DNA from: Desulfomicrobiaceae bacterium
GTDB taxonomy: Bacteria > Desulfobacterota > Desulfovibrionia > Desulfovibrionales > Desulfomicrobiaceae
Direction of reading: 5' to 3'
Assembly (NCBI GenBank): GCA_003530935.1
Contig: DPEO01000107.1
Location: 1-7,221 of the forward strand
DNA: 7,221 bases
Shown: positions 1 to 5,466 of the stretch, in pieces
Position numbering within the stretch: position 1 is the stretch's first letter
Layout: each line of letters starts with the position of its first letter
Position numbers and translations under genes: made by a program
The notes under the pieces: generated by a model
The model's database searches: none
Seen by the model: the letters and a program-made list of their open reading frames with translations, nothing else
Told to the model about the DNA's origin: nothing

Positions 1-795
1 GAGCGGCCGCACCAGCCGCAGACGGTGCGTGGCGCGTGAGGCGAATACGTTGTCTCCCGTATGGAGCATGACCCCCACCTGGCCGTCCTGGGTCAGCATC
101 ACCTGAGAGCGGGCCTCAAGCACGTGCACGCGGATTTCCTCCTCCAAAGGGAGGACCATGGGGCGGAAGGCGTGGAGAAACGGACAAATGGGAGTGAGGA
201 CGAAGACATCCAGCTCCGGGTAGACCAGCGGGCCGCCTGCGGAGATGGAATAGCCCGAGGAGCCCGTGGGCGTGGCGACAATGAGGCCGTCAGCGCGCAC
301 CTGGCCCAAGTGATCGCCGCCGTACCACACGTCCAGGCGGATCATCCGCGCCAGACTCCCGCACCCGATGACCACATCATTGACCGCATACCCCTGGTAG
401 GCCACCTCGCCCCGGCGCAGCACCGTGCAGGCGAGCACCAAGCGGGAAGAGATCTCGTATTCTCCAGCAAGAATAGCGGGCAAGCAGGTTTGCCAGTCCG
501 TGGGGGTGAGCTCGGTCAGGAAGCCCACTTCCCCCACATTGAGTCCCAACATGGGGACCCCCAGTTCGAGCACCCGACGAGCAAAGCCCAGCATGGTGCC
601 GTCCCCGCCCAGGGTGAGCAGCAGATCCACTTCCTCCCACGGGGCAGGGCAGCAGATCTCCTCCTTGCGCGTCTCCACCACGAAGGCCCGGCATCCCTGG
701 TCCGTCAGCCACGCAGCCACTGCACCGGCCATGAGCTCGGCGCGCTGATTGCCGGTATGAAATCCCACGGCCACAGTGCTCAACACGCGTTCCAT
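1..795 (-). CDS. nadK: NAD kinase, C-terminus cut off by window edge
   Basis: Phosphorylates NAD+ to NADP+ in the cytoplasm (ATP-NAD/polyphosphate-NAD kinase family). The frame is open for 265 codons from the ATG at 795 and runs off the left edge without a stop; family proteins are usually about 270-300 aa, so only a short tail is missing. Seen: the nucleotide-binding GGDGT motif at residues 63-67, NVGEVGFLTE at 86-95, the Asn-Asp pair at 139-140 (a known variant of the family Asn-Glu pair, often NDVVI), the NAD-site motif DGLIVATPTGSSGYS at 169-183 followed by SAGGPL, and TPICP at 201-205. The start is supported by AGGAG 6 nt upstream. It follows the dnaA-like gene by 50 bp on the same strand and is probably co-transcribed with it. 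The Shine-Dalgarno sequence sits in a hairpin (separate entry). Confidence 0.95.
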   Translation of the reverse strand, partial: MERVLSTVAVGFHTGNQRAELMAGAVAAWLTDQGCRAFVVETRKEEICCPAPWEEVDLLLTLGGDGTMLGFARRVLELGVPMLGLNVGEVGFLTELTPTDWQTCLPAILAGEYEISSRLVLACTVLRRGEVAYQGYAVNDVVIGCGSLARMIRLDVWYGGDHLGQVRADGLIVATPTGSSGYSISAGGPLVYPELDVFVLTPICPFLHAFRPMVLPLEEEIRVHVLEARSQVMLTQDGQVGVMLHTGDNVFASRATHRLRLVRPL

Positions 796-796
796 G

Positions 797-821
797 GGGC
801 GCTCCTACGGAAAGAGCGCCC
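797..821 (-). promoter_or_regulatory. Hairpin overlapping the nadK ribosome binding site
   Basis: On the transcribed strand GGGCGCTC (821-814) and GAGCGCCC (804-797) form a perfect 8-bp, GC-rich stem around a 9-nt loop. The nadK Shine-Dalgarno AGGAG (806-802) is split, with AG in the loop and GAG in the 3' arm; the stem ends one base before the ATG. It has no following T-run, so it is not a terminator. By inference it would limit nadK initiation unless opened, for example by ribosomes leaving the dnaA-like stop codon 25 nt upstream. Confidence 0.55.
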
Positions 822-845
822 TGGCATCAAGAGCGAACCGCACGG

Positions 846-2165
846 CTAGGCGTGCAATCGGCCAATGGTATGGGCGAGTTGGTTGCCTAGGGGCGTGCGG
901 CGGGAGATCTCCCGCTCCACGGAGGTAATGCCTTTGATGACCGTGGAATGCTTGCGGTTCAAGCGACGGCCGATCTCCACCAACGAGAGCTCGGTATGCT
1001 TGCGGGCAAGGTAGAACACGGTGTTCCGGGCGATCACCCGGTCGCGCTTCCGGCTTCGGGAGCGCAGGTCGTCGAAGGAAATCCCGTAGGCCTGGCACAC
1101 GAACGAAATGATGGCGTCCAGCGACAAGCACGGGCTGTCCACCTCGTAATTGCGCAGGATCTCCCAGGCGAGGGCGGTGGTGATGTCCACGGAGAGCAAC
1201 CGGGCGCGCAATACGAGGTTGCGCACACAGCTTTCCAGCTGACGCACATCGGAACGGAGGCGCTGGGCCAAGAGCTCGGCTACGCTGGCGGGCATCATGA
1301 CCCCCTCCCGCCGGGCCTTGTCTTCCACAATGGCGAGACGGGTGGCGTAATCCGGCCGGTCCATGGTGGCCAAAAACCCTTGGGTGAGCCGGGAGGTGAG
1401 GTGCGCATCCATATCTTTGAGATCGCGCGGCAAAAACGAACTGGTGAGCACCACCTGGCGGCCGCTTTGCCGCAGGCAGTCCAACGTGCCGACCAGCTCA
1501 TCCTGCATCTTCTCCTTGCCCTGAAAGAAATGCACATCCTCCAAAAGCAGAAGATCCACATTTTGGCGGAACCGGCTCTTGAACTGCTCTGTGGTGCGCG
1601 AACGGATGGCCAGGACCAATTGGCTCACGAACTCTTCGGCGCTCACATAGCACACGCGCATCTGCCGCCGGCCCGTATGGCGGGCGATCTCCGCACCGAT
1701 GGCCTGCGCCAAATGGGTTTTTCCAAGCCCCGGGGCCGCGCAAAGGAGCATCTGCTCCACCCCGGCGTCCCCCCGGCAAAAACCTTGGGCCGCGGCGTAC
1801 GCCAACTGGTTGCAGGGCCCCACCACAAAATCGTCAAAAGCGTGGCGAAAAGATACCGTGGACACGGGCGGGGCCGCAACGGGAGTAGGCAACGCCAACT
1901 GCCGGGACGCCGCAAGGGGACGCGGAGACGCTTCTGCCACCCCCAGGTCGAGACGGGGGCGGAAGCCGAGCTCTGCCTCTGCGGCGTCCTCAAGGCTTGT
2001 CCGCAGACGCTTTTCCACCCAATCGCGCACGAATTGATTGGGAGCGCGCACCACCAAGGTGTCGTCCACCAACGTGCCCGAAAGGGGCCGCACCCAAAGC
2101 TGAATCATGCCCGGCGGGATGCGTTCGGCGACCCGGGCAACCACTCGTTCCCATGCGTCCATCAT
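846..2165 (-). CDS. dnaA: Divergent DnaA-family replication initiator (AAA+ ATPase)
   Basis: A full-length DnaA-type protein of 439 aa. DnaA binds DnaA boxes, oligomerises with ATP and opens the origin, and is also a transcription factor. Seen: an N-terminal domain I (about 3-66), a very short linker (about 67-103), an AAA+ domain III from FDDFVVG (110-116), Walker A APGLGKTH (144-151), Walker B LLLLED (205-210), a box VII Arg at 259, a sensor II-like LRSDVRQLE (303-311) and a C-terminal HTH domain IV (about 348-439) with the signature RKHSTV (404-409). Several positions differ from the textbook family: Walker B reads LED rather than IDD, box VII has His255 where an Arg is usual, and the DNA-contact motif has Lys405 where E. 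coli has Asp433. No dnaN, recF or gyrB follows, so it may be a second DnaA. Start: ATG-ATG at 2165/2162 without a clear Shine-Dalgarno sequence; this matches where DnaA proteins normally begin. Confidence 0.9.
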   Translation of the reverse strand: MMDAWERVVARVAERIPPGMIQLWVRPLSGTLVDDTLVVRAPNQFVRDWVEKRLRTSLEDAAEAELGFRPRLDLGVAEASPRPLAASRQLALPTPVAAPPVSTVSFRHAFDDFVVGPCNQLAYAAAQGFCRGDAGVEQMLLCAAPGLGKTHLAQAIGAEIARHTGRRQMRVCYVSAEEFVSQLVLAIRSRTTEQFKSRFRQNVDLLLLEDVHFFQGKEKMQDELVGTLDCLRQSGRQVVLTSSFLPRDLKDMDAHLTSRLTQGFLATMDRPDYATRLAIVEDKARREGVMMPASVAELLAQRLRSDVRQLESCVRNLVLRARLLSVDITTALAWEILRNYEVDSPCLSLDAIISFVCQAYGISFDDLRSRSRKRDRVIARNTVFYLARKHTELSLVEIGRRLNRKHSTVIKGITSVEREISRRTPLGNQLAHTIGRLHA

Positions 2166-2227
2166 GGGGCTGGCCTGTAGTGGCCGCCCACGTGCGCCGC
2201 AAACCGCAGCGCACGAAAATGCCAGGG

Positions 2228-2251
2228 CTTCTCTGCAGCACTTCTCTACAG
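2228..2251. repeat. 13-bp-period tandem repeat in the dnaA leader
   Basis: CTTCTCTGCAG (2228-2238) and CTTCTCTACAG (2241-2251) are 11-bp copies with one mismatch, separated by CA. They lie 63-86 bp upstream of the dnaA-like ATG. They could be a protein-binding site or chance; nothing else identifies them. Confidence 0.4.
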
Positions 2252-2258
2252 GATAACA
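2250..2258 (-). promoter_or_regulatory. Possible extended -10 promoter element for the dnaA-like gene
   Basis: On the minus strand TGTTATCCT fits the extended -10 form TGn-TATnnT, with four of six -10 bases matching. The upstream sequence is a run of A/T (2261-2283) with no convincing -35. If used, transcription would start near 2243, leaving a leader of about 78 nt and excluding the more upstream ATG at 2261 as the start. Weak evidence. Confidence 0.2.
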
Positions 2259-2302
2259 CATTGAAATATAAAAAAATATTAACTTTCCGAGTCATCACGC
2301 CA

Positions 2303-2322
2303 TCCCCTGCCCACCCAGGGGA
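2303..2322. repeat. Short inverted repeat, 7-bp arms
   Basis: TCCCCTG (2303-2309) and CAGGGGA (2316-2322) are perfect inverted copies with a 6-bp spacer. CCACCCA also occurs directly repeated at 2311-2317 and 2331-2337, exactly 20 bp apart. It lies 138-157 bp upstream of the dnaA-like start, in its leader or promoter region. Role unknown; an operator or an RNA hairpin is possible. Confidence 0.35.
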
Positions 2323-2374
2323 AACCCGCGCCACCCAAGGATTCTCACCGCGAAAGTCCTCGGGTGCGGCAAAA

Positions 2375-2383
2375 TTATCCACA
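2375..2383 (+). promoter_or_regulatory. Perfect consensus DnaA box
   Basis: TTATCCACA matches the high-affinity E. coli-type DnaA box at all nine positions. It lies 210 bp upstream of the dnaA-like ATG and 13 bp from the start of a T-tract array. Such boxes serve in replication origins and in autoregulation of dnaA. No second box of comparable quality was found by eye in the spacer. Confidence 0.75.
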
Positions 2384-2391
2384 GCACCATG

Positions 2392-2440
2392 AAAATTTTT
2401 CTTCGTTTTTCGCATTTTTTCACGATTTTTTATTTTTCTG
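2392..2440. other. Phased T-tract / AT-rich element, possible bent DNA or unwinding element
   Basis: Runs of five or six T start at 2396, 2406, 2415, 2426 and 2433, so most are spaced 9-11 bp, about one helical turn. The stretch is about three-quarters A+T while flanking genes are strongly GC-rich. Phased A/T tracts are known to bend DNA, and AT-rich DNA beside a DnaA box is typical of unwinding elements. Here only the pattern is seen; the function is inferred. Confidence 0.5.
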
Positions 2441-2516
2441 CAGTACCCACCACAAATGACGGCCCAAAACCAAGCTTGCACGAAAAGACCGATTATCTAT
2501 CTGAAATACAAATATA

Positions 2517-2544
2517 TTTATAAAGATCCTCCATACAAACCCAA
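2517..2544 (-). promoter_or_regulatory. Candidate upstream sigma-70 promoter towards the dnaA-like gene
   Basis: On the minus strand TTGGGT (2544-2539) and TATAAA (2522-2517) are separated by 16 bp. The -10 is good (5 of 6), the -35 poor (3 of 6). Transcription from here would give the dnaA-like gene a leader of about 345 nt crossing the T-tracts and the DnaA box. In AT-rich DNA such matches arise easily by chance. Confidence 0.25.
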
Positions 2545-2571
2545 GAGTCTCTCCATGCGAACGCTCCGGAA

Positions 2572-2593
2572 TTCCTTGATCCTGTACAAGGAA
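2572..2593. repeat. Inverted repeat TTCCTTG-N8-CAAGGAA
   Basis: TTCCTTG (2572-2578) and CAAGGAA (2587-2593) are perfect 7-bp inverted arms around 8 bp, a 22-bp dyad of the size bound by dimeric repressors. It lies upstream of the candidate promoter at 2517-2544. The regulator, if any, is not identifiable. Confidence 0.4.
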
Positions 2594-2600
2594 ATTCATG

Positions 2601-2632
2601 TGTTTTGCGGTGTTTTGCGAAATAACGCGTTA
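2601..2632. repeat. 10-bp tandem repeat followed by a 10-bp palindrome
   Basis: TGTTTTGCGG (2601-2610) is directly repeated as TGTTTTGCGA (2611-2620), one helical turn apart, and two bases later the perfect palindrome TAACGCGTTA (2623-2632) follows. The group sits between the thyX terminator and the inverted repeat at 2572-2593. It looks like clustered protein-binding sites, but no known consensus was recognised. Confidence 0.4.
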
Positions 2633-2646
2633 CTGGGAGCTTTTTT

Positions 2647-2687
2647 CAAAAAATAAGGGCCATGGAGGAACACGCCTCCATGGCCCC
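2647..2687 (-). terminator. Intrinsic terminator of the rlmE-thyX operon
   Basis: Read on the minus strand, a perfect 12-bp stem is formed by bases 2686-2675 and 2668-2657 (arms GGGCCATGGAGG / CCTCCATGGCCC) with a 6-nt loop. It is followed at once by a T-rich tail (2656-2648, TTATTTTTT). It begins 23 bp after the thyX stop codon. The T-tract is on one side of the stem only, so it acts on minus-strand transcripts. Confidence 0.9.
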
Positions 2688-2708
2688 ACGCCGCGCAGGT
2701 CCCCGCCG

Positions 2709-3383
2709 CTACCTGCACACGGCTGCGGTCGCGCCCAAAGCGGTTGCGGCCTCCCGGAACTCACTCGCCAGGTCGTCGAACACCACAGGGATGCGCTCCG
2801 TGCACGCCACGAGCAAGGGCAGCATGATCTGCCGCATCTGCGGGTGGGCAGCCTTGGCGCAGCGCAGGGCGAAGATATGCCGCCACTGCCGCACGTTGGC
2901 GGTCATCACCACTTCGGTCTTGAGGCTTTGGGGCAAGACCGACCGCGCCTCCTGGGCCGATGCCCCAGCGTCGATGAGCGCCAGATAGGCACGCTCACAC
3001 GCCTCCATGGCCTGCAGCCAAAGCTGATAGCGCCGCTCGTCCTCGGACCAGAAAAACGGCCGGATCACCGTAATCTCGCGGCCGAAACGCTCGCCAGCGT
3101 AGTTGGCGTAGCGGGTGCTTTCCTGACTGAACGAGCACAGGCGATGACGCACCAATTCATGGCTCACCCCGCGATCACAGATGATGCGCACCGTCATGCT
3201 CACATGTTCGAGCACGCTCTCGTGCCCCATGTGGACGATGCGGCGAAGGAGGGCCTCCGCCGATCCTGGGGCGATCTTTTCTTCGGACTTGTAGCAAGTG
3301 CGAGCCGCGGCCTCCAAGTGTCGGAGGGCCGCCTGTGGCTCCGGGACTGCCATGAACGCAAAGGATGGATCCACGATCTTCAT
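2709..3383 (-). CDS. thyX: Flavin-dependent thymidylate synthase ThyX
   Basis: Makes dTMP from dUMP using methylenetetrahydrofolate as carbon donor and FAD/NADPH as reductant, acting as a cytoplasmic homotetramer; it replaces the unrelated ThyA in many anaerobes. The 224-aa length is typical. Seen: the diagnostic ThyX motif RHRxxSxxxxSxR exactly matched at residues 79-91 (RHRLCSFSQESTR), GHESVLEH at 53-60, and the C-terminal TANVRQWRHIFALR region at 161-174, which carries conserved Asn and Arg residues of the family. The ATG at 3383 is chosen because AAGGAG stands 9 nt upstream, overlapping the ruvB stop codon; an in-frame ATG at 3422 lies inside ruvB and lacks support. It is the last gene of the operon, 13 bp after ruvB, with the terminator 23 bp beyond it. 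Linkage to Ruv genes is unusual compared with E. coli, where ruvAB ends its own operon. Confidence 0.96.
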   Translation of the reverse strand: MKIVDPSFAFMAVPEPQAALRHLEAAARTCYKSEEKIAPGSAEALLRRIVHMGHESVLEHVSMTVRIICDRGVSHELVRHRLCSFSQESTRYANYAGERFGREITVIRPFFWSEDERRYQLWLQAMEACERAYLALIDAGASAQEARSVLPQSLKTEVVMTANVRQWRHIFALRCAKAAHPQMRQIMLPLLVACTERIPVVFDDLASEFREAATALGATAAVCR

Positions 3384-3396
3384 GCCGCGATGCTCC

Positions 3397-4359
3397 TTAC
3401 GAACGCCGCCAGCGCACCACATGGGCCCGGGCCTTGGCCGTGGCGACCCGGCCTCGGGGCGTGCGCTGGATGAGGCCGCATTGAATCAGATAGGGTTCGC
3501 AAATGTCCTCGATGGTGCGCGGCTCTTCGGCACAAGCCGCGGCAATGGTCTTGATGCCCACCGGACCGCCGTCGAAATGCTCGATGATACACGTGAGGAT
3601 GCGGCGATCCAAGGGGTCCAGGCCCAAGGGGTCCACGTCCATGAGGTCCATGCCCTGGGCCGCCACCTGGGCGTCCACCACGGCGGCCCCAGCCACCTGG
3701 GCGTAGTCGGCCACGCGCCGCAAGAGCCGGCCCGCCACCCGCGGCGTGCCCCGAGCGCGGCGGCCGATTTCGAGGGCCCCGTCCGCAGACACCTCCACCC
3801 CAAAAATGGGCGCAGCCCGCGTCACGATCCGCGCAAGCTCCTCCGGAGTATAAAAGGAAAGGCGCAAGATGACGCCAAAGCGGTCCCGCAAGGGGGAACT
3901 CAGGAGCCCCAAACGGGTGGTGGCGCCCACCAGGGTGAAGGGTTCCAGATCGATCTTCACCGTGCGCGCCGCCGGCCCCTGACCGACAATGAGGTCCAGC
4001 TTGAAGTCCTCCATGGCCTGATAGAGGATTTCCTCCACCGCCGGAGGCATGCGGTGGATCTCGTCGATGAAGAGGAGATCATGCCGGGAAAGGCTCGTCA
4101 GGATGGCCGCCAGATCCCCGCTGCGCTCCAAAACCGGCCCCGAGGTGGATACGAGATTCACCCCCAGTTCGCTGGCCATGATCTGGGCGAGCGTGGTCTT
4201 GCCCAAGCCCGGATTGCCATAAAACAGGGTGTGGTCGAGGGCCCCGCCCCGCTCCCGGGCCGCCTGCAGATACACGCGCAGGCTGGCGCGCAGCTCGTCC
4301 TGGCCAATGAACTCGTCCAGGGTACGCGGCCGCAAGTGGAGGTCGTCGGAAGGCTTCAT
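3397..4359 (-). CDS. ruvB: Holliday junction branch migration ATPase RuvB
   Basis: Hexameric AAA+ motor that, loaded by RuvA, drives branch migration of Holliday junctions during recombinational repair and fork rescue. The 320-aa length is slightly short for the family (usually about 330-350), from a short N-terminus. Seen: PRTLDEFIGQ at 11-20, Walker A GNPGLGKTT at 48-56 (the second position is usually Pro), Walker B DEIHR at 99-103, sensor 1 GATTR at 145-149, the arginine-finger region PLRDRFG at 156-162, RGTPRVAGRLLRR at 203-215, and the C-terminal winged-helix motif EPYLIQ close to QRTPRGR. The start overlaps the ruvA stop as ATGA (4359-4356), implying translational coupling, and the stop TAA is shared with the thyX Shine-Dalgarno sequence. 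Confidence 0.98.
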   Translation of the reverse strand: MKPSDDLHLRPRTLDEFIGQDELRASLRVYLQAARERGGALDHTLFYGNPGLGKTTLAQIMASELGVNLVSTSGPVLERSGDLAAILTSLSRHDLLFIDEIHRMPPAVEEILYQAMEDFKLDLIVGQGPAARTVKIDLEPFTLVGATTRLGLLSSPLRDRFGVILRLSFYTPEELARIVTRAAPIFGVEVSADGALEIGRRARGTPRVAGRLLRRVADYAQVAGAAVVDAQVAAQGMDLMDVDPLGLDPLDRRILTCIIEHFDGGPVGIKTIAAACAEEPRTIEDICEPYLIQCGLIQRTPRGRVATAKARAHVVRWRRS

Positions 4360-4943
4360 GCAGGCTTCACAAAGCGCCGCAAGGCCTGGCGCACGGTTTG
4401 GGAAACGTCTGCCTCAGGGTCGACGGCGAGCACGGCGCGCACCGCCTCCGCGGCCTCGTCTTCCCCGTAGCCCAAAGAAACCAAGGCCGCCACGCTGTCC
4501 GCAAAGGCGCTGCTCGCATCCGGAACGGCGGACGCCGGTGCCGGCAAACGCACCCGGCCTTTGAGGTCCACCAGCAAGCGCCGGGCGGTCTTGGGGCCAA
4601 TCCCCGGCACGCGGGTCAAGGCGGTCACGTCTTCCCGGGCCACCGCAGCCGCCAGGCCCGCCGGATCGAACACCCCGAGCATGGCCAAGGCCGTCTTGGG
4701 GCCCAGGCCAGGGACCGCCACGAGCTGCAAGAAGGTTTGGCGCTCTTCCCAGGAGGCGCAGCCAAAAAGGAGGGTGGCGTCCTCGCGCATCACCGTGGCC
4801 ACGGGCAAGGCCGCCCGCTCCGCCCCCACCAGGCGCCAGGCCCGGGCCGACGGGGTGATCACATACCCTACGCCGGCGGAGGTGCGCACCACGCACACCT
4901 CGCTGTCCCGCCACACCACATCGCCTTCGATCCACGCAATCAT
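4356..4943 (-). CDS. ruvA: Holliday junction DNA-binding protein RuvA
   Basis: Tetramer that binds four-way junctions in a square-planar form and loads RuvB rings on opposite arms. The protein is 195 aa. Seen: an N-terminal OB-fold domain (about 1-62, beginning MIAWIEG), two helix-hairpin-helix motifs, LVAVPGLGPKTALAMLG at 74-90 and LTRVPGIGPKTARRLL at 109-124, a flexible linker rich in Ala/Pro (about 131-145) and a C-terminal RuvB-binding domain with LVSLGY. The ATG at 4943 is chosen over one at 5003 because RuvA proteins begin at this MI-W/G-x-x-G motif and GAGG stands 5 nt upstream; the longer form would overlap ruvC by 53 bp. It starts 7 bp after the ruvC stop and overlaps ruvB by 4 bp. 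Confidence 0.97.
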   Translation of the reverse strand: MIAWIEGDVVWRDSEVCVVRTSAGVGYVITPSARAWRLVGAERAALPVATVMREDATLLFGCASWEERQTFLQLVAVPGLGPKTALAMLGVFDPAGLAAAVAREDVTALTRVPGIGPKTARRLLVDLKGRVRLPAPASAVPDASSAFADSVAALVSLGYGEDEAAEAVRAVLAVDPEADVSQTVRQALRRFVKPA

Positions 4944-4950
4944 GATCGCC

Positions 4951-5466
4951 TCATATGCGAAGCCCTTGGGCCTGGCCAGGGGCGAGCCGCGCCAGACGGC
5001 CATGGTTCAAATGGCACACAGCCACGGCCAAAGCGTCGGCGGCGTCCAGGGGCCAGGTGGCGGGGGCGGCCACGATCCGCCCCACCATGAAGCGCACCTG
5101 CTCTTTGTCCGCCCGGCCGAAGCCCGTGACGGTCTTTTTCACCACCGTGGGCTCGTATCCGAAGACCGGGACCCCACACAGCCCGCAGGCCGCCAGAATG
5201 GCCCCGCGCGCCTGGCCCAGCTTCAAGGCCGAGGCCGCGCTCTTGGCCGTGAACACCGTCTCCACCGCCACTGCCGCAGGGGCGTAGCGCTCGAGCCAAG
5301 AGCGCGTCTCCTCCAGAAGCCGAGCCAACCGCTCACTGGTGGGAGAGTCCGCACGCAAGCGCACGCAGTCCGCGGCCACCAGCCGTACCTGGCCGGAATC
5401 TTCCGCCACCACGCCCAAGCCCGTGACGCGGGATCCAGGGTCCACGCCCATGACCACGACGCTCAT
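4951..5466 (-). CDS. ruvC: Holliday junction resolvase RuvC (crossover junction endonuclease)
   Basis: Dimeric Mg-dependent endonuclease that cuts Holliday junctions symmetrically after RuvAB branch migration. The 171-aa length is typical. Seen: an RNase H-like fold starting with GVDPGSRVTG at 7-16, and the four catalytic acids at Asp9, Glu69 (in AVET), Asp141 and Asp144 (in LDAADALA), matching E. coli Asp7, Glu66, Asp138 and Asp141. GQARG at 84-88 and the YEPTVVKKTVTGFGRADKEQ region at 104-123 contain the basic residues that contact DNA in the family. The start overlaps the yebC stop as ATGA (5466-5463), so it is probably translated by ribosomes ending yebC. All expected active-site residues are present, so it should be active. 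Confidence 0.97.
   Translation of the reverse strand: MSVVVMGVDPGSRVTGLGVVAEDSGQVRLVAADCVRLRADSPTSERLARLLEETRSWLERYAPAAVAVETVFTAKSAASALKLGQARGAILAACGLCGVPVFGYEPTVVKKTVTGFGRADKEQVRFMVGRIVAAPATWPLDAADALAVAVCHLNHGRLARLAPGQAQGLRI

Larger units (their letters stand above)
2166..2656. other. Long AT-rich non-coding spacer between thyX and the dnaA-like gene
   Basis: About 490 bp carry no credible gene. The part nearest the dnaA-like gene (2166-2250) is GC-rich; AT-rich blocks follow at 2261-2283, 2391-2440 and 2503-2524. The spacer holds the DnaA box, the T-tract array, a 10-bp tandem repeat and several inverted repeats listed separately, and should contain the promoter of the dnaA-like gene. It begins right after the thyX terminator, so it is shielded from upstream transcription. 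It is either an elaborate regulatory region or part of a replication origin. Confidence 0.6.

Noticed and set aside
61..849. Long plus-strand frame opposite nadK
   Set aside because: It is a mirror of the GC-biased codons of nadK: His/Arg/Gln/Gly-rich translation with no recognisable domain, while the minus strand encodes a clear NAD kinase.
948..2180. 410-codon plus-strand frame opposite the dnaA-like gene
   Set aside because: Same shadow effect in GC-rich coding DNA; the minus strand has a full DnaA with all domains.
2250..2258. Second DnaA box, read as TTATCCTGT on the minus strand
   Set aside because: Only the first six bases fit the consensus; the last three all differ, so it is not scored as a box unless the altered domain IV proves to have shifted specificity.
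2166..2261. A 32-residue N-terminal extension of the dnaA-like protein from an ATG at 2261
   Set aside because: The extra residues (Cys- and Arg-rich) resemble no DnaA N-terminus, there is no Shine-Dalgarno sequence at 2261, and a possible promoter lies inside it. Domain I begins at the ATG pair near 2165.
2518..2556. A 12-codon minus-strand leader peptide (ATG at 2556, preceded by CGGAG) ahead of the dnaA-like gene
   Set aside because: Such short frames are frequent by chance. No attenuator structure follows it, and it overlaps the candidate promoter that would have to produce it.
2456..2656. A 66-codon plus-strand open frame in the AT-rich spacer
   Set aside because: Its composition (Lys, Tyr, Ile, Asn rich) simply mirrors the AT-rich DNA and is unlike the codon use of the real genes. 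It has no ribosome binding site, and it ends at the thyX terminator stem. It also crosses the repeat cluster.
3298..4470. 390-codon plus-strand frame opposite ruvB and parts of thyX and ruvA
   Set aside because: It spans three genuine minus-strand genes and its translation is low-complexity His/Arg/Gly-rich sequence with no motif.
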